Part shown: positions 18,869 to 28,965 of the stretch, piece by piece
Layout: each line of letters starts with the position of its first letter
Numbering within the stretch: the stretch's first letter is position 1
Assembly (NCBI RefSeq): GCF_005518135.1
Contig: NZ_SULI01000001.1
Location: forward strand, 124,001 to 188,000
DNA from: Shimia litoralis
GTDB lineage: Bacteria > Pseudomonadota > Alphaproteobacteria > Rhodobacterales > Rhodobacteraceae
Reading direction: 5' to 3'
DNA length: 64,000 nt
The notes under the pieces: generated by a model
Told to the model about the DNA's origin: nothing
Databases searched by the model: none
The model's input: the letters and a program-made list of their open reading frames with translations, nothing else
Program-made: the position numbers and the translations under genes

Positions 18869-19546
18869 GTGATCGAACTGGAAAACACAGCCTATAGCTA
18901 TGGCGGAGGCGAATTGCTGAGCGAGATTTCTCTCAAGCTTTCGCCGGGATCGTTCCACTTTTTGACGGGGCCTTCGGGATCTGGAAAAACCACTTTTCTC
19001 AAACTTTGCTATGGCGCGTTGACGGCCACGTCAGGGCAGGTCCGGCTGTTTGACCAAGATGTGCGGGATATGACACGTGATGACCATGCTATGGCGCGCC
19101 GCCGGATTGGCGTTGTCCATCAGGATTGCCAGTTTCTCGACCATATCCCGATTGCTGACAATGTGGCTCTGCCTTTATCGGTGACGGGACGAGATAGCCT
19201 AGAGCATGTGGCAGACCTCAAGGAGCTTTTGCAGTGGGTTGGTCTGGGCAATCGGGCCAGTTCGCTGCCGCCAGAATTATCTGGTGGTGAAAGACAACGC
19301 GCCGCTTTGGCGCGCGCAGTGATCATGTCGCCAGATGTCGTGCTGGCGGACGAACCTACAGGCAATGTTGATTGGGAAATGTCCCAGCGCCTTTTGCAAT
19401 TGCTGATCGAACTAAATCGGATGGGCAAGACAATCATGATCGCCACGCACGATATGAATTTGATCCGCGCCGCCAAGGCGAAAGTTCAGGCGCGTGTTCT
19501 TCGGATTGCCAATCGCAAACTTCAACTGGCCGGGGCCGACCTATGA
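18869..19546 (+). CDS. ftsE: Cell division ATP-binding protein FtsE
   Basis: A 225-residue ABC ATPase that works with FtsX at the septum to control peptidoglycan hydrolases. Walker A G-P-S-G-S-G-K-T-T is at residues 34-42, the signature L-S-G-G-E-R-Q-R and Walker B D-E-P-T-G-N-V-D follow. A GTG start at 18869 gives the family N-terminus (I-E-L-E-N); the frame is open for 18 more codons upstream but that part looks non-coding. The stop overlaps the ftsX start (ATGA). Confidence 0.92.
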   Translation: MIELENTAYSYGGGELLSEISLKLSPGSFHFLTGPSGSGKTTFLKLCYGALTATSGQVRLFDQDVRDMTRDDHAMARRRIGVVHQDCQFLDHIPIADNVALPLSVTGRDSLEHVADLKELLQWVGLGNRASSLPPELSGGERQRAALARAVIMSPDVVLADEPTGNVDWEMSQRLLQLLIELNRMGKTIMIATHDMNLIRAAKAKVQARVLRIANRKLQLAGADL

Positions 19547-20448
19547 CCGATTTTGTCAAAGCGGCGCGTGACTTCATTTCTGGCGATGCCCATGCGGATC
19601 GTGTTGTGCCGCCGTCAGGCATTACGGCACGTCTGACAACCTTTGTGTCGGGCACGATGGCATTTTTGACTGTATTTGCGCTTGCCTTGTCGTTGGCATC
19701 GGGGCGGCTGGCGACGCGTTGGGGCGATGATCTGGCGCACAGCTCGACCCTACGAATCTCGGCTCCTGCGGGCCAAGTGGCAGAGCAAACCGCCGTGGCT
19801 ATTCGTGTTTTGGAAAGCACACCGGGCATTGAAGCGGTGCGTGCCCTGTCGTCAGACGAACAGCGGGCGTTGCTTGAGCCATGGTTTGGCCCTGACTTGC
19901 CCGTCGATAGCTTGCCGATTCCACAGCTGATTGAAATTCTTGAAACAGACGACGGGTATGACGCAGCAGGATTGCGGTTGCGCTTGCAGGCCGAAGTCCC
20001 CGGCGCAATTCTCGATGATCACACGCGCTGGCGCAAACCGTTGGAACAGGCTGCTGGGCGTCTGCGCTTGTTGGGGTGGTTGGCAATTGGCTTGATTGCA
20101 GTGTCCACGGCGGCCATGATCACGCTGGCTGCGAACGCTGCCCTTGCAGCGAATGCACAAGTGATTGGGGTTTTGCGGTTGGTTGGTGCGCGTGACAGTT
20201 ACATTGCGAATGCCTTTGTGCGCCGCTTTACCCTGCGTGCCCTGACCGGAGGTGCCGTTGGCACCATTCTGGGTCTGGGGGCCGTTCTTTTGTTGCCATC
20301 GGCCCAGAGCGCAGGCGGATTTTTGACGGGCCTCGGGTTTCAAGGGGCCGGATGGGTCTGGCCGCTATTGATCCCACCCCTTGCGGGCGGTGTTGCTTAT
20401 TTTGCGACGGGCGCTGCAGCGCGTCGCACCTTGTCGGAGAGTTTGTAA
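19543..20448 (+). CDS. ftsX: Cell division permease FtsX
   Basis: A 301-residue inner-membrane protein with the FtsX layout: an N-terminal helix (about 25-50), a periplasmic domain, and three more helices from about 175 to the end. Partner of FtsE. The start is set by the ATGA overlap with ftsE. Its stop overlaps the plsC start by 1 base (TAATG), so ftsE-ftsX-plsC are translationally coupled. Confidence 0.92.
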   Translation: MTDFVKAARDFISGDAHADRVVPPSGITARLTTFVSGTMAFLTVFALALSLASGRLATRWGDDLAHSSTLRISAPAGQVAEQTAVAIRVLESTPGIEAVRALSSDEQRALLEPWFGPDLPVDSLPIPQLIEILETDDGYDAAGLRLRLQAEVPGAILDDHTRWRKPLEQAAGRLRLLGWLAIGLIAVSTAAMITLAANAALAANAQVIGVLRLVGARDSYIANAFVRRFTLRALTGGAVGTILGLGAVLLLPSAQSAGGFLTGLGFQGAGWVWPLLIPPLAGGVAYFATGAAARRTLSESL

Positions 20449-21191
20449 TGAGACATGCCGTTCAATGGGTACGTTCGTATCTTTTTGTGATTCAGATGTA
20501 CATAATGATGCCTCTTGTGGGCTTGGCGTTCGCTCCGTGGGCGTTGTTTAGCAAAGCCGGTGCGCGGGCGTGTTGTAAGACGTATTCGCGCTGGGTGTTT
20601 TGGACGGCACGCTGGATGGTTGGCATCCGCTGTGAAGTCCGCGGCACACCACCCACCGGCGAAGTTCTTGTTCCAGCCAAACACCAGTCGTTTCTGGATA
20701 TTATGATGATTTTTACAGCCATGCCGACGGCCAAGTTCATCATGAAAAAAGAAATTCTGCGCACGCCTGTGATTGGGCAATATGCCCGATTGCTGGATTG
20801 TGTCGCCGTGGATCGCGGCAAGCGCGGGGCGGCTATCGACAAAATGGTCAGCGATGTGCGCGAGGGGCGGCAAGAAGCGGGTCAGCTGATTATTTATTCC
20901 CAAGGCACACGTGTCGCGCCCGGTGTCAAAGCTGACTATAAGGTGGGCACGGGCGTGCTGTACGAACAACTTCAGCAGACGGTTGTGCCCGTTGCCACAA
21001 ATGTCGGGGTTCTTTGGCCGCGACGCGGGATGTATCGTAAACCGGGTGTGGCGGTGGTGGAATTCCTTGATCCTATCGCGCCGGGAAAACCGCGCCACGA
21101 ATTCATGGCCGAGCTCGAGCAAGTCGTCGAAGAAAGATCTGATGCGCTGATGCGCGAAGCGGGGTTTGATCCTGATGCAGTACATCACTGA
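20448..21191 (+). CDS. plsC: 1-acyl-sn-glycerol-3-phosphate acyltransferase
   Basis: A 247-residue membrane-bound acyltransferase of phospholipid synthesis that makes phosphatidate from lysophosphatidate. The catalytic H-x4-D motif is present as H79-Q-S-F-L-D84, preceded by a hydrophobic N-terminus (residues 10-33). A Y-S-Q-G-T-R block, equivalent to the usual F-P-E-G-T-R, lies at about 150. Overlaps with both neighbours place it in the ftsEX operon. Confidence 0.9.
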   Translation: MRHAVQWVRSYLFVIQMYIMMPLVGLAFAPWALFSKAGARACCKTYSRWVFWTARWMVGIRCEVRGTPPTGEVLVPAKHQSFLDIMMIFTAMPTAKFIMKKEILRTPVIGQYARLLDCVAVDRGKRGAAIDKMVSDVREGRQEAGQLIIYSQGTRVAPGVKADYKVGTGVLYEQLQQTVVPVATNVGVLWPRRGMYRKPGVAVVEFLDPIAPGKPRHEFMAELEQVVEERSDALMREAGFDPDAVHH

Positions 21192-21780
21192 TATTTCCGA
21201 ACTGGAAGACATTTATGGCACGCCTGCGCCAGCGTCCCTGCGCAAGGTTGCCGGCTATCTCACGCCGGAATATCGGCGCTGGATCATGGCATCGCGGTTT
21301 TGTGTGGTGTCAACTGTTGGGCCGGATGGCACAGACGGCAGCCCGAGGGGTGATGACGGCCCCGTGGTCCAAGCGCTGGATGACCACACGCTGGCGATGC
21401 CGGATTGGCGCGGCAACAATCGTATGGATACCCTGCGGAATATTGTTCTGGATGATCGAATTTCCCTGATGTTCATGGTGGCGGGCTCTACGAATGTGGT
21501 GCGTGTGAACGGGCGTGCACGCATTACCGCAGACGCTGACATGTGTGCGCGTTTCGAGGTAAAAGGCAAACATCCGCGCAGCGTTGTCGTCATCAAGATT
21601 ACCGAGGTCTATTTTCAATGTGCCCGCGCCATTATGCGTGCGCAGATTTGGGACGGCGAAGACCAAAGCGCGGGCTTGCCCACAGCAGGTGATATTCTGG
21701 CAGCAATGACGGATCATCAGGAAGGTGGCGCATTTTATGACGATGCATGGCAGGCACGTGCCGCAGAGACGATGTGGTAG
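21175..21780 (+). CDS. Pyridoxamine 5'-phosphate oxidase family flavoprotein
   Basis: A 201-residue protein of the split-barrel FMN-binding fold. The block F-C-V-V-S-T-V-G-P-D-G with S-P-R-G-D and L-A-M-P-D-W-R-G-N-N-R-M-D-T-L is typical of the PPOX-type flavoprotein subgroup (MSMEG_1061-like). The physiological substrate is unknown. The ATG at 21175 overlaps plsC by 17 bases, which suggests co-translation; the gene ends the operon before a bidirectional terminator. Confidence 0.82.
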   Translation: MQYITDISELEDIYGTPAPASLRKVAGYLTPEYRRWIMASRFCVVSTVGPDGTDGSPRGDDGPVVQALDDHTLAMPDWRGNNRMDTLRNIVLDDRISLMFMVAGSTNVVRVNGRARITADADMCARFEVKGKHPRSVVVIKITEVYFQCARAIMRAQIWDGEDQSAGLPTAGDILAAMTDHQEGGAFYDDAWQARAAETMW

Positions 21781-21836
21781 CCCCAGACATATGCGCACCA
21801 CGCGATAACGGCCAATCGTGCGACCCAAGTTTCAAT

Positions 21837-21868
21837 AAAAAAGGCGCCCTGAAAAGAGCGCCTTTTTT
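21837..21868. terminator. Bidirectional terminator between the ftsEX operon and lpd
   Basis: An AAAAAGGCGC / GCGCCTTTTT stem with a 10-base loop, flanked by A-runs and T-runs on either side. It serves the plus-strand ftsE-X-plsC operon and the minus-strand lpd gene, whose stop is at 21886. Confidence 0.88.
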
Positions 21869-21885
21869 CGTTGATAGGATGTTCT

Positions 21886-23283
21886 TTAGCTGTGGATTGC
21901 ACCGTCGCCACAGGCCAGAGCCGCCTCGCGGACAGCCTCGGAGTAGGTGGGGTGCGCATGGCAAGTCAATGCGATGTCTTGCGCGGATGCACCAAATTCC
22001 ATAGCCACACAGATTTCGTGGATCATGTCGCCTGCGCCGGGTCCGATGATGGAACATCCTAGAACGCGGTCGGTTTCTGCGTCCACGATCAGCTTCACAA
22101 AACCGTCGCCCTGATGCACGGCCTTGGCACGTGCGTTGCCCATGAACATGAACTTGCCAACCTTGGTCTTGCGACCTTCGGCCTTCAACGCAGCCTCGGT
22201 GGCACCCACGGTGGCAACCTCTGGGGTGGTGTAGACCACGCCGGGGATGACGCCGTAATTCACGTGGCCATGTTTGCCAGCGATCACCTCGGCAACGGCC
22301 ATGCCTTCGTCTTCGGCTTTGTGGGCCAACATCGGGCCTTCGATCACGTCACCGATGGCATAGATGCCAGCCACGTTTGTGCGCCACTGCGCATCTGTCG
22401 CGATCTGTCCGCGTTCGGTCAGCTTGACGCCTGCGGTGTCCAGACCCAGACCCTCGTAATAGGGGCGACGACCTGTTGCCACCAGAACCACGTCGGCATC
22501 CAGAGTTTCCTCTGTGTCAGGCGCTTTCTTGAGGGCGTATTTAACCTTGGCTTTGGTTTTGCTGGCGTCCACGCCGGACACCGCAGCACCCATCACAAAG
22601 GTCAGGTTCTGTTTTTCAAGGATACGTTTGAACGTCCGCTGCACGTCGGCATCCATGCCGGGGCACACGGCGTCCATGTATTCCACGACGGTGACCTCGG
22701 ACCCGAGGCGCGCATAGACCGACCCCAGTTCCAGACCGATCACGCCTGCGCCAATCACGACCATTTTCTTGGGCACTTTGGGCAGTTCAAGCGCACCGGT
22801 GGAATCCACCACGATGCCTTTGTCGTTGTCGACCTCAACACCGGGCAGGGCAGAGGGAACCGAACCAGACGCAACCACGATGTTCTTGGTCTCATAGGTG
22901 GTGTCACCGACCTTGACCTTGCCTGCGGCCTCAATGGTGCCATAGCCCTTGATCCAGTCGATCTTGTTCTTTTTGAACAGGAATTCGATGCCGCCCGTGT
23001 TTTGACCCACGACGTCGGACTTATAGGCTTTCATCTGCTTCCAATCGACCGAAGGTGATTTGCCCTTGAGGCCCATGTCAGCAAAATTATGCTCGGCTTC
23101 GTGCAGCATATGCGTGGCATGCAACAACGCCTTGGACGGGATACAGCCCACGTTCAGGCAGGTGCCGCCAAGGGTTTCACGGCCTTCTACGACTGCGGTT
23201 TTCAGGCCCAGTTGGGCACAGCGAATGGCCGACACATAGCCGCCGGGGCCTGCGCCGATGATGATGACGTCATATTGAGACAT
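21886..23283 (-). CDS. lpdA: Dihydrolipoyl dehydrogenase (E3)
   Basis: A 465-residue FAD enzyme that re-oxidises dihydrolipoyl groups of 2-oxo acid dehydrogenases using NAD. The FAD motif G-A-G-P-G-G is at residues 10-15 and the redox disulfide at C42/C47 ([11 protein letters not shown]). The catalytic H-A-H-P-T-Y-S-E is near the C-terminus. It is the last gene of the suc/odh string and most likely the E3 of the 2-oxoglutarate dehydrogenase complex. An orphan gene and a short tandem repeat separate it from odhB, so it may also have its own promoter. Confidence 0.95.
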   Translation of the reverse strand: MSQYDVIIIGAGPGGYVSAIRCAQLGLKTAVVEGRETLGGTCLNVGCIPSKALLHATHMLHEAEHNFADMGLKGKSPSVDWKQMKAYKSDVVGQNTGGIEFLFKKNKIDWIKGYGTIEAAGKVKVGDTTYETKNIVVASGSVPSALPGVEVDNDKGIVVDSTGALELPKVPKKMVVIGAGVIGLELGSVYARLGSEVTVVEYMDAVCPGMDADVQRTFKRILEKQNLTFVMGAAVSGVDASKTKAKVKYALKKAPDTEETLDADVVLVATGRRPYYEGLGLDTAGVKLTERGQIATDAQWRTNVAGIYAIGDVIEGPMLAHKAEDEGMAVAEVIAGKHGHVNYGVIPGVVYTTPEVATVGATEAALKAEGRKTKVGKFMFMGNARAKAVHQGDGFVKLIVDAETDRVLGCSIIGPGAGDMIHEICVAMEFGASAQDIALTCHAHPTYSEAVREAALACGDGAIHS

Positions 23284-23308
23284 GGGTCATTTTCCTTTGT
23301 TTTTCGAC

Positions 23309-23349
23309 GTCGGTATCGCGTCGGTTTAGTGTCGGTATTGCGTCGGTGT
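23309..23349. repeat. Short tandem repeat upstream of lpd
   Basis: Two 19-bp copies (17 of 19 identical) with a 22-bp period, GTCGGTATCGCGTCGGTTT and GTCGGTATTGCGTCGGTGT. Each holds two GTCGGT hexamers. It lies 26-66 bp before the lpd start codon on the minus strand. Confidence 0.7.
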
Positions 23350-23372
23350 TCATGACGCAGTCAGTTTCTTTT

Positions 23373-23843
23373 TTAACCCAACCAACCTTGCGCAGCGTCG
23401 AACACCTTGTCTGCAATTTGCGAGATTATCTCATTTTGCACAGCTTCGCCGATACGCCCGGTTGCTTGACTAAGGGCGGCTCCCAACGTGGTTTTACCTT
23501 CACCAAAAGGCTGCCCTAGGATAGCAAGTGACTTTGACGAAAGAACGTAGTCGTACGGGAAATCTGAAGTAGGGTCAGAGTGAATAAATCCGTCCGCCTT
23601 CATCCAGCCCAGCATGAGTTTCATGTAGTGAACCTTCAACTGATCGTTCTGTGCGACTTCTCCAATTGGGACTTGCCTAGAGGAACGCTTGCCATCTTTG
23701 ACTGACAGTCCAGACCCTGCGGCCAATATTTCAAAATCAGGCCACAAATCGTCGAGTTTCAGGTGGACCGCTGCGGGGAACGAGTTTTGAAGCCGAGCAA
23801 GAACGACGCCAAAGAACACCTTTGATGCTTCGACGTTTGTCAT
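23373..23843 (-). CDS. Hypothetical protein inside the odh-lpd string
   Basis: 156 residues, no family recognised. It is mostly helical, without signal peptide or membrane segments. The middle has a compact W-M-K-A-D-G-F-I-H-S-D-P segment (about 79-90) that could be the wing or helix of a winged-helix fold, but no named domain is clear. The C-terminal third is A/G/Q rich (about 115-155). It sits 119 bp after odhB and 89 bp before lpd on the same strand, a place where most relatives have nothing or another small gene. It may be cargo of transfer. Confidence 0.65.
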   Translation of the reverse strand: MTNVEASKVFFGVVLARLQNSFPAAVHLKLDDLWPDFEILAAGSGLSVKDGKRSSRQVPIGEVAQNDQLKVHYMKLMLGWMKADGFIHSDPTSDFPYDYVLSSKSLAILGQPFGEGKTTLGAALSQATGRIGEAVQNEIISQIADKVFDAAQGWLG

Positions 23844-23962
23844 TACACGCGTCCTGTGTCCGAATTCCGCGGCAGGGCCTGCCCCACCCCCATGGGGAGG
23901 GAGCTATCGCACCCACCCGGAGGTCCGAATGCCGCTCTATGTTGTGAGCGACTGGCCAAGGC

Positions 23963-25441
23963 TTACAGATCCATCAACAACCGACGGGGATCTTCCAGCG
24001 CTTCTTTGACGCGCACGAGGAAGGTCACAGCCCCTTTGCCGTCGACGATGCGGTGATCATACGACAGCGCTAGATACATCATCGGGCGGATCACAACTTG
24101 GCCATTGATCGCCATCGGACGGTCTTGGATTTTGTGCATGCCAAGGATGCCGGATTGTGGTGGGTTCAGGATCGGCGAAGACATCAACGAGCCATAGACA
24201 CCACCGTTCGAGATGGTGAACGTGCCGCCTTGCATTTCTGCCATGGACAGTTTGCCATCGCGTGCACGGCGGCCTTTTTCTGCGATCGCTTTTTCGATCT
24301 CGGCAAAGGACATTTGATCGGCGTCACGGATGACCGGCACAACCAGACCCGTGGGCGTACCCGCAGCAATGCCCATGTGCACGAATTTTTTGTACACGAT
24401 GTCGGTGCCGTCGATTTCGGCGTTCACTTCAGGCACTTCTTTGAGCGCATGACAGCAGGCTTTGGTAAAGAACGACATAAAGCCGAGGCGTGCGCCGTGC
24501 TTTTTCTCGAACTCGTCTTTGTATTGCTTACGCAGAGCCATGGTCTCGGTCATGTCCACCTCGTTATAGGTGGTCAGCATGGCGGCTGTGTTCTGGCTGT
24601 CTTTTAGACGACGCGCGATGGTTTGACGCAAACGGGTCATTTTCACACGCTCTTCGCGAGCGGCATCATCCGCAGGCACAGGCGCACGTGGTGCTGCCGC
24701 AGCAGCTGGTGCAGGTGCGGCCGCAGGGGCCAGAGCCGCCTTAAGCACGTCTTCTTTCATGATGCGGCCATCGCGACCCGATCCGGCAACGTTTGCAGCA
24801 TCAAGACCTTTTTCCGCCATCAATTTGTTGGCTGATGGGGCGTTTTCTACATCTTTGCCTGTCGATGCGGCTGCAGGTGCTGCAGCAGCAGGCGCGGCGA
24901 CAACGGCACCGGATGACGAGATGACTGCCAGCTTGGCTGTGGCATCGACTGTGCTGCCTTCAGGGGCAGTGATTTCAGCCAAAACGCCGGCTGCAGGGGC
25001 AGGGACTTCGACGGACACTTTGTCGGTTTCCAGCTCGCACAGCATTTCGTCTTGGGCAACAGCATCGCCCACGGCTTTGAACCATGTGGACACGGTGGCC
25101 TCAGTAACGCTTTCGCCCAGTGTGGGCACCATCACGTCAACGGAGTCACCACCGGCTGGGGCGGCGGCTGCAGGAGCGGCTGCGGCGGGCGCAGGGGCGG
25201 CACCTTCACCGGCAACGATGGTGGCCAGCAGCGCATCAACGCCTACTGTGTCGCCTTCGGCAGCGATAACTTCACCCATCACGCCAGCGGCAGGTGCGGG
25301 AACTTCGACGGTGACTTTGTCGGTTTCCAATTCGCACAGCATTTCGTCAACAGCGACGGCGTCTCCTGGTTTTTTGAACCAGGTGGCCACGGTGGCCTCG
25401 GTGACGCTTTCGCCAAGTGTGGGGACGCGAACTTCGGTCAT
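23963..25441 (-). CDS. odhB: Dihydrolipoyllysine succinyltransferase (E2o) with two lipoyl domains
   Basis: 492 residues. E2 core of the 2-oxoglutarate dehydrogenase complex. Two near-identical lipoyl domains come first, with the lipoylated lysines at K42 and K141 in E-L-E-T-D-K-V. A/P-rich linkers follow, then an E3-binding domain (about 205-245) and the catalytic acyltransferase domain ending in [10 protein letters not shown]. coli SucB has one lipoyl domain, so the duplication accounts for the extra length. It starts 3 bp after the odhA stop. Confidence 0.94.
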   Translation of the reverse strand: MTEVRVPTLGESVTEATVATWFKKPGDAVAVDEMLCELETDKVTVEVPAPAAGVMGEVIAAEGDTVGVDALLATIVAGEGAAPAPAAAAPAAAAPAGGDSVDVMVPTLGESVTEATVSTWFKAVGDAVAQDEMLCELETDKVSVEVPAPAAGVLAEITAPEGSTVDATAKLAVISSSGAVVAAPAAAAPAAASTGKDVENAPSANKLMAEKGLDAANVAGSGRDGRIMKEDVLKAALAPAAAPAPAAAAAPRAPVPADDAAREERVKMTRLRQTIARRLKDSQNTAAMLTTYNEVDMTETMALRKQYKDEFEKKHGARLGFMSFFTKACCHALKEVPEVNAEIDGTDIVYKKFVHMGIAAGTPTGLVVPVIRDADQMSFAEIEKAIAEKGRRARDGKLSMAEMQGGTFTISNGGVYGSLMSSPILNPPQSGILGMHKIQDRPMAINGQVVIRPMMYLALSYDHRIVDGKGAVTFLVRVKEALEDPRRLLMDL

Positions 25442-25444
25442 GGA

Positions 25445-28405
25445 TCAGTTTCCTTCGATGGTCAGCGCGGCGTTCACCAGCGCGGCTTGTTGTGCTTTGT
25501 GTTGGCTTGCAAGTCCGGTTGCCGGAGACGCCGAAGCGGCGCGCCCTGCATAGACCGGACGGGTGTGTTTTGCTTTGATGCGGGTCAGGGCCCATTCGAT
25601 ATTTGGTTCGATGAACGACCATGCCCCTTGGTTCTTGGGCTCTTCCTGACACCAGACCATTTCGGCCCCTTTAAAGCGCTCGAGCTCTTTGGTCAGGGAA
25701 TGGGCTGGGAAGGGATAGAATTGTTCGATGCGCAGCAAATACACATCGTCAATGCCACGTGTATCGCGCTCTTCAAGCAGGTCGTAATAGACTTTGCCAG
25801 AACACATCACGACACGTTTGATGTCTTTGTCTGCGACAAGCTGGGTGTCAGAGTGGCCTTTTTCTGCATCATCCCACAAGACACGGTGGAACGATGATCC
25901 GGTCACGAAATCTTCGACATTCGAGACACAAAGCTTGTGACGCAACAGAGACTTGGGCGTCATCAAGATCAGCGGCTTGCGGAAGCTGCGGTGGATTTGG
26001 CGCCGCAAGATGTGGAAATAGTTGGCCGGAGTCGAGCAATTCGCCACAATCCAGTTATCCCCGCCGCACATCTGCAAGAAGCGCTCGAGGCGTGCCGAGG
26101 AGTGCTCGGGGCCTTGGCCTTCAAAACCGTGGGGCAGCAAAACTGTCAATCCCGACATGCGCAGCCATTTGGATTCACCGGACGAGATGAATTGATCGAA
26201 CATGATCTGGGCACCGTTGGCAAAGTCGCCAAACTGGGCTTCCCAAAGGGTCAATGCATTCGGTTCTGCCAGAGAGTATCCGTATTCAAAACCAAGCACA
26301 GCGTATTCTGAAAGGGCAGAATCGATGACTTCGTATTGTGCCTGACCAGCGCGAATATTGTTGAGCGGATAATACCGTTCTTCGGTATTTTGGTTCACGA
26401 TGCCCGAATGGCGTTGGCTGAATGTGCCGCGTGTTGCGTCTTGGCCTGACAGGCGCACAGGATAGCCTTCGGTCAACAGAGAGCCAAAGGCCAGCGCTTC
26501 GGCCGTAGCCCAGTCAACACCTTTGCCGTCTTTAAACATCTTGGCTTTGCTCTCTAGCAAACGCCCAACGGTTTTGTGCATCGGAAACCCGTCTGGAACC
26601 CGTGCCAAAGATGCGCCGACTTCTTCCAGTGTTTCAGGTTTGATCGAGGTCTTGCCGCGCTGATAATCACCGTCTTCACGGTCCAGACCTGACCAGCGAC
26701 CATCGAGCCAATCGGCTTTGTTCGGCTTATAATCTTTGCCTGTTTCGAATTCATCATTCAGCTTGGCTTGGAACGCCGCCTTCATGTCTTCGATTTCGCC
26801 CTCGGGGATCAGTCCGTCGGTGACCAGACGCTCTGTGTAGAGGGACAGGGTGGTTTTGTGGCCCTTGATGTTCTTGTACATCACAGGGTTGGTAAACATC
26901 GGCTCGTCGCCTTCGTTGTGACCAAAACGGCGATAGCAGAAGATATCCAGAACCACGTCTTTGTGGAACTTTTGGCGGAATTCTGTGGCCACTTTGGCGG
27001 CGTGCACGACCGCTTCGGGATCGTCGCCGTTCACGTGGAAAATCGGAGCCTCAACCACCAGCGCGTTGTCTGTCGGATAGGGCGAGCTGCGCGAGAAATG
27101 CGGCGCGGTGGTAAACCCGATCTGGTTGTTCACAACGATATGCATCGTGCCGCCAGCTTTGTGCCCGCGCAGACCAGACAGCGCAAAACACTCTGCCACG
27201 ACGCCCTGACCGGCAAAGGCCGCATCGCCGTGCAACAGGATCGGCATCACAGATCCGCGTTCGGCATCTTTGTACTGGTCTTGTTTGGCGCGTACCTTAC
27301 CCAGAACAACCGGATTGACGGCCTCTAGGTGGGATGGATTTGCCGTCAAAGACAAGTGAACGGTGTTGCCATCAAATTCGCGATCCGAAGAGGCCCCGAG
27401 GTGATATTTCACATCCCCAGACCCGTCGACGTCCTCGGGCTTAAAGCTACCGCCTTGGAATTCGTTGAAAATCGCGCGGTACGGTTTTTGCATGACGTTG
27501 GCCAAGACCGAAAGACGGCCACGGTGCGGCATGCCGATCACGATCTCGCGCACACCAAGGTTGCCGCCCCGCTTGATGATCTGTTCCATCGCCGGGATCA
27601 GAGATTCCCCGCCGTCCAGACCAAAGCGTTTGGTGCCCATGTATTTGACGTGCAGGAATTTCTCGAAACCTTCGGCCTCGACCATCTTGTTTAGAATGGC
27701 TTTGCGGCCTTCGCGGGTGAACTGGATTTCTTTCCCCAGCCCCTCGATGCGTTCCTTGAGCCAAGAGGCCTCTTCGGGATTCGAGATGTGCATGTATTGC
27801 AGGGCAAAGGTGCCGCAATAGGTGCGTTTTACGATATCCACGATCTGGCGCATGGTGGCAATGTCCAGCCCAAGCACCTTGTCGATAAAGATCGGGCGAT
27901 CCATGTCGGCTTCGGAAAAGCCATAAGATTTTGGATCAAGCTCTGGGTGGCTGTTGGTGTCGCGCATGCCCAACGGGTCAAGGTCGGCCACCAAATGTCC
28001 GCGAATACGATAGGCACGGATCAACATCAGCGCACGGATCGAATCCAGTACGGCGCGTTTGATTTGCTCGTCAGAGACCTCGACGCCTTTGGTTGCGGCT
28101 TTGGCTTTGATTTTGTCGCCAGCGCCCTTGACCTCGGACGGTTCCGCCCATTCGCCGGTCAGCGCAGATGTCAGATCATCCTGAGGTTCCTGCGGCCAGT
28201 CGGTGCGTGCCCAGCTTGGACCCGCAGCTTCGGCTTTGACGTCCAGTTCTGCGTCGCCCAATTGGCGAAAGAACTCTTGCCAAGAGGCGTCGACGGCGTT
28301 GGGATCGTTGGCATAGCGGGCATACATTTGTTCGAGGTATTCCGCATTATGCCCCTGCATGAAAGAGGAGGCATGGAAGACGTCGTTGGAGGATTGTTCG
28401 GTCAT
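25445..28405 (-). CDS. odhA: 2-oxoglutarate dehydrogenase E1 component
   Basis: A 986-residue thiamine-diphosphate enzyme that decarboxylates 2-oxoglutarate and passes the succinyl group to the E2 lipoyl arm. The N-terminus (Y-L-E-Q-M-Y-A-R-Y-A-N-D-P) is the segment that binds the complex. G-M-P-H-R-G-R-L and the ThDP motif G-D-A-A-F-A-G-Q-G are present. Normal family length. Its start overlaps the end of the DUF805 gene by 4 bp, and odhB follows at once, so the three are one translational unit. Confidence 0.96.
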   Translation of the reverse strand: MTEQSSNDVFHASSFMQGHNAEYLEQMYARYANDPNAVDASWQEFFRQLGDAELDVKAEAAGPSWARTDWPQEPQDDLTSALTGEWAEPSEVKGAGDKIKAKAATKGVEVSDEQIKRAVLDSIRALMLIRAYRIRGHLVADLDPLGMRDTNSHPELDPKSYGFSEADMDRPIFIDKVLGLDIATMRQIVDIVKRTYCGTFALQYMHISNPEEASWLKERIEGLGKEIQFTREGRKAILNKMVEAEGFEKFLHVKYMGTKRFGLDGGESLIPAMEQIIKRGGNLGVREIVIGMPHRGRLSVLANVMQKPYRAIFNEFQGGSFKPEDVDGSGDVKYHLGASSDREFDGNTVHLSLTANPSHLEAVNPVVLGKVRAKQDQYKDAERGSVMPILLHGDAAFAGQGVVAECFALSGLRGHKAGGTMHIVVNNQIGFTTAPHFSRSSPYPTDNALVVEAPIFHVNGDDPEAVVHAAKVATEFRQKFHKDVVLDIFCYRRFGHNEGDEPMFTNPVMYKNIKGHKTTLSLYTERLVTDGLIPEGEIEDMKAAFQAKLNDEFETGKDYKPNKADWLDGRWSGLDREDGDYQRGKTSIKPETLEEVGASLARVPDGFPMHKTVGRLLESKAKMFKDGKGVDWATAEALAFGSLLTEGYPVRLSGQDATRGTFSQRHSGIVNQNTEERYYPLNNIRAGQAQYEVIDSALSEYAVLGFEYGYSLAEPNALTLWEAQFGDFANGAQIMFDQFISSGESKWLRMSGLTVLLPHGFEGQGPEHSSARLERFLQMCGGDNWIVANCSTPANYFHILRRQIHRSFRKPLILMTPKSLLRHKLCVSNVEDFVTGSSFHRVLWDDAEKGHSDTQLVADKDIKRVVMCSGKVYYDLLEERDTRGIDDVYLLRIEQFYPFPAHSLTKELERFKGAEMVWCQEEPKNQGAWSFIEPNIEWALTRIKAKHTRPVYAGRAASASPATGLASQHKAQQAALVNAALTIEGN

Positions 28406-28938
28406 GTTGTTACCTCTGCCGGGTTGGGACCGTAGTCGTTAGTGCCGGGTTGTGATGGCCGTGTCAGCCAGTAAAGAACCATAAATGGGGACAGGATCAT
28501 CAGGAAAATCGCGATCAGCGCAAGAATTCCAGTGATCGAACTGTAGAAGGGGCCGGTGCCGCCAAACAGCAGCGATGTCATACCCGCGTCAATTGCCAAC
28601 ACCGTAAGCACACCCAGTGTGATCAGGAATGGAAAGAACAGGTAGAGACCGGATCGGCCCGAGTCATGCATGCGGCGCCATCCAAGCGCCAGATGCGGAA
28701 TAAAGGTCGCCAAGGCAAAAATGGCCGCAAAGGGCCCGTCGCTTTGGGCTTGAATTGCCACGGATGTGTCGGTCGAGGTTGTTACAGAAGAGCCGAACAG
28801 GGCAAAGTCCACAACGCCCGCAATCATATTCCCCAGTAGAAGAAACAGGAAAAACCACCAGTATTCGCTTCTCGCGGCGCGGCCCGAGAAGGTAGCGTAT
28901 TTGGTAAAACCGCTTTTGATCGCCGCTCCAAACGTCAT
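28402..28938 (-). CDS. DUF805 membrane protein
   Basis: A 178-residue protein with four hydrophobic segments. The motifs G-R-A-A-R-S-E-Y-W-W-F (about 19-29) and W-R-R-M-H-D-S-G-R-S-G are the DUF805 hallmarks; function unknown. It is embedded between sucD and odhA, overlapping odhA by 4 bp (ATGA), so it is translated with the TCA enzymes. A stable hairpin separates it from sucD. Confidence 0.86.
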   Translation of the reverse strand: MTFGAAIKSGFTKYATFSGRAARSEYWWFFLFLLLGNMIAGVVDFALFGSSVTTSTDTSVAIQAQSDGPFAAIFALATFIPHLALGWRRMHDSGRSGLYLFFPFLITLGVLTVLAIDAGMTSLLFGGTGPFYSSITGILALIAIFLMILSPFMVLYWLTRPSQPGTNDYGPNPAEVTT

Positions 28939-28965
28939 CTGGATATATCCTCTCCTCCCAGAGAA

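Noticed and set aside
22114-23058. Open frame of 314 codons opposite lpd
   Set aside because: Antisense shadow of lpd, rich in H, G and F as typical for reversed high-GC genes.
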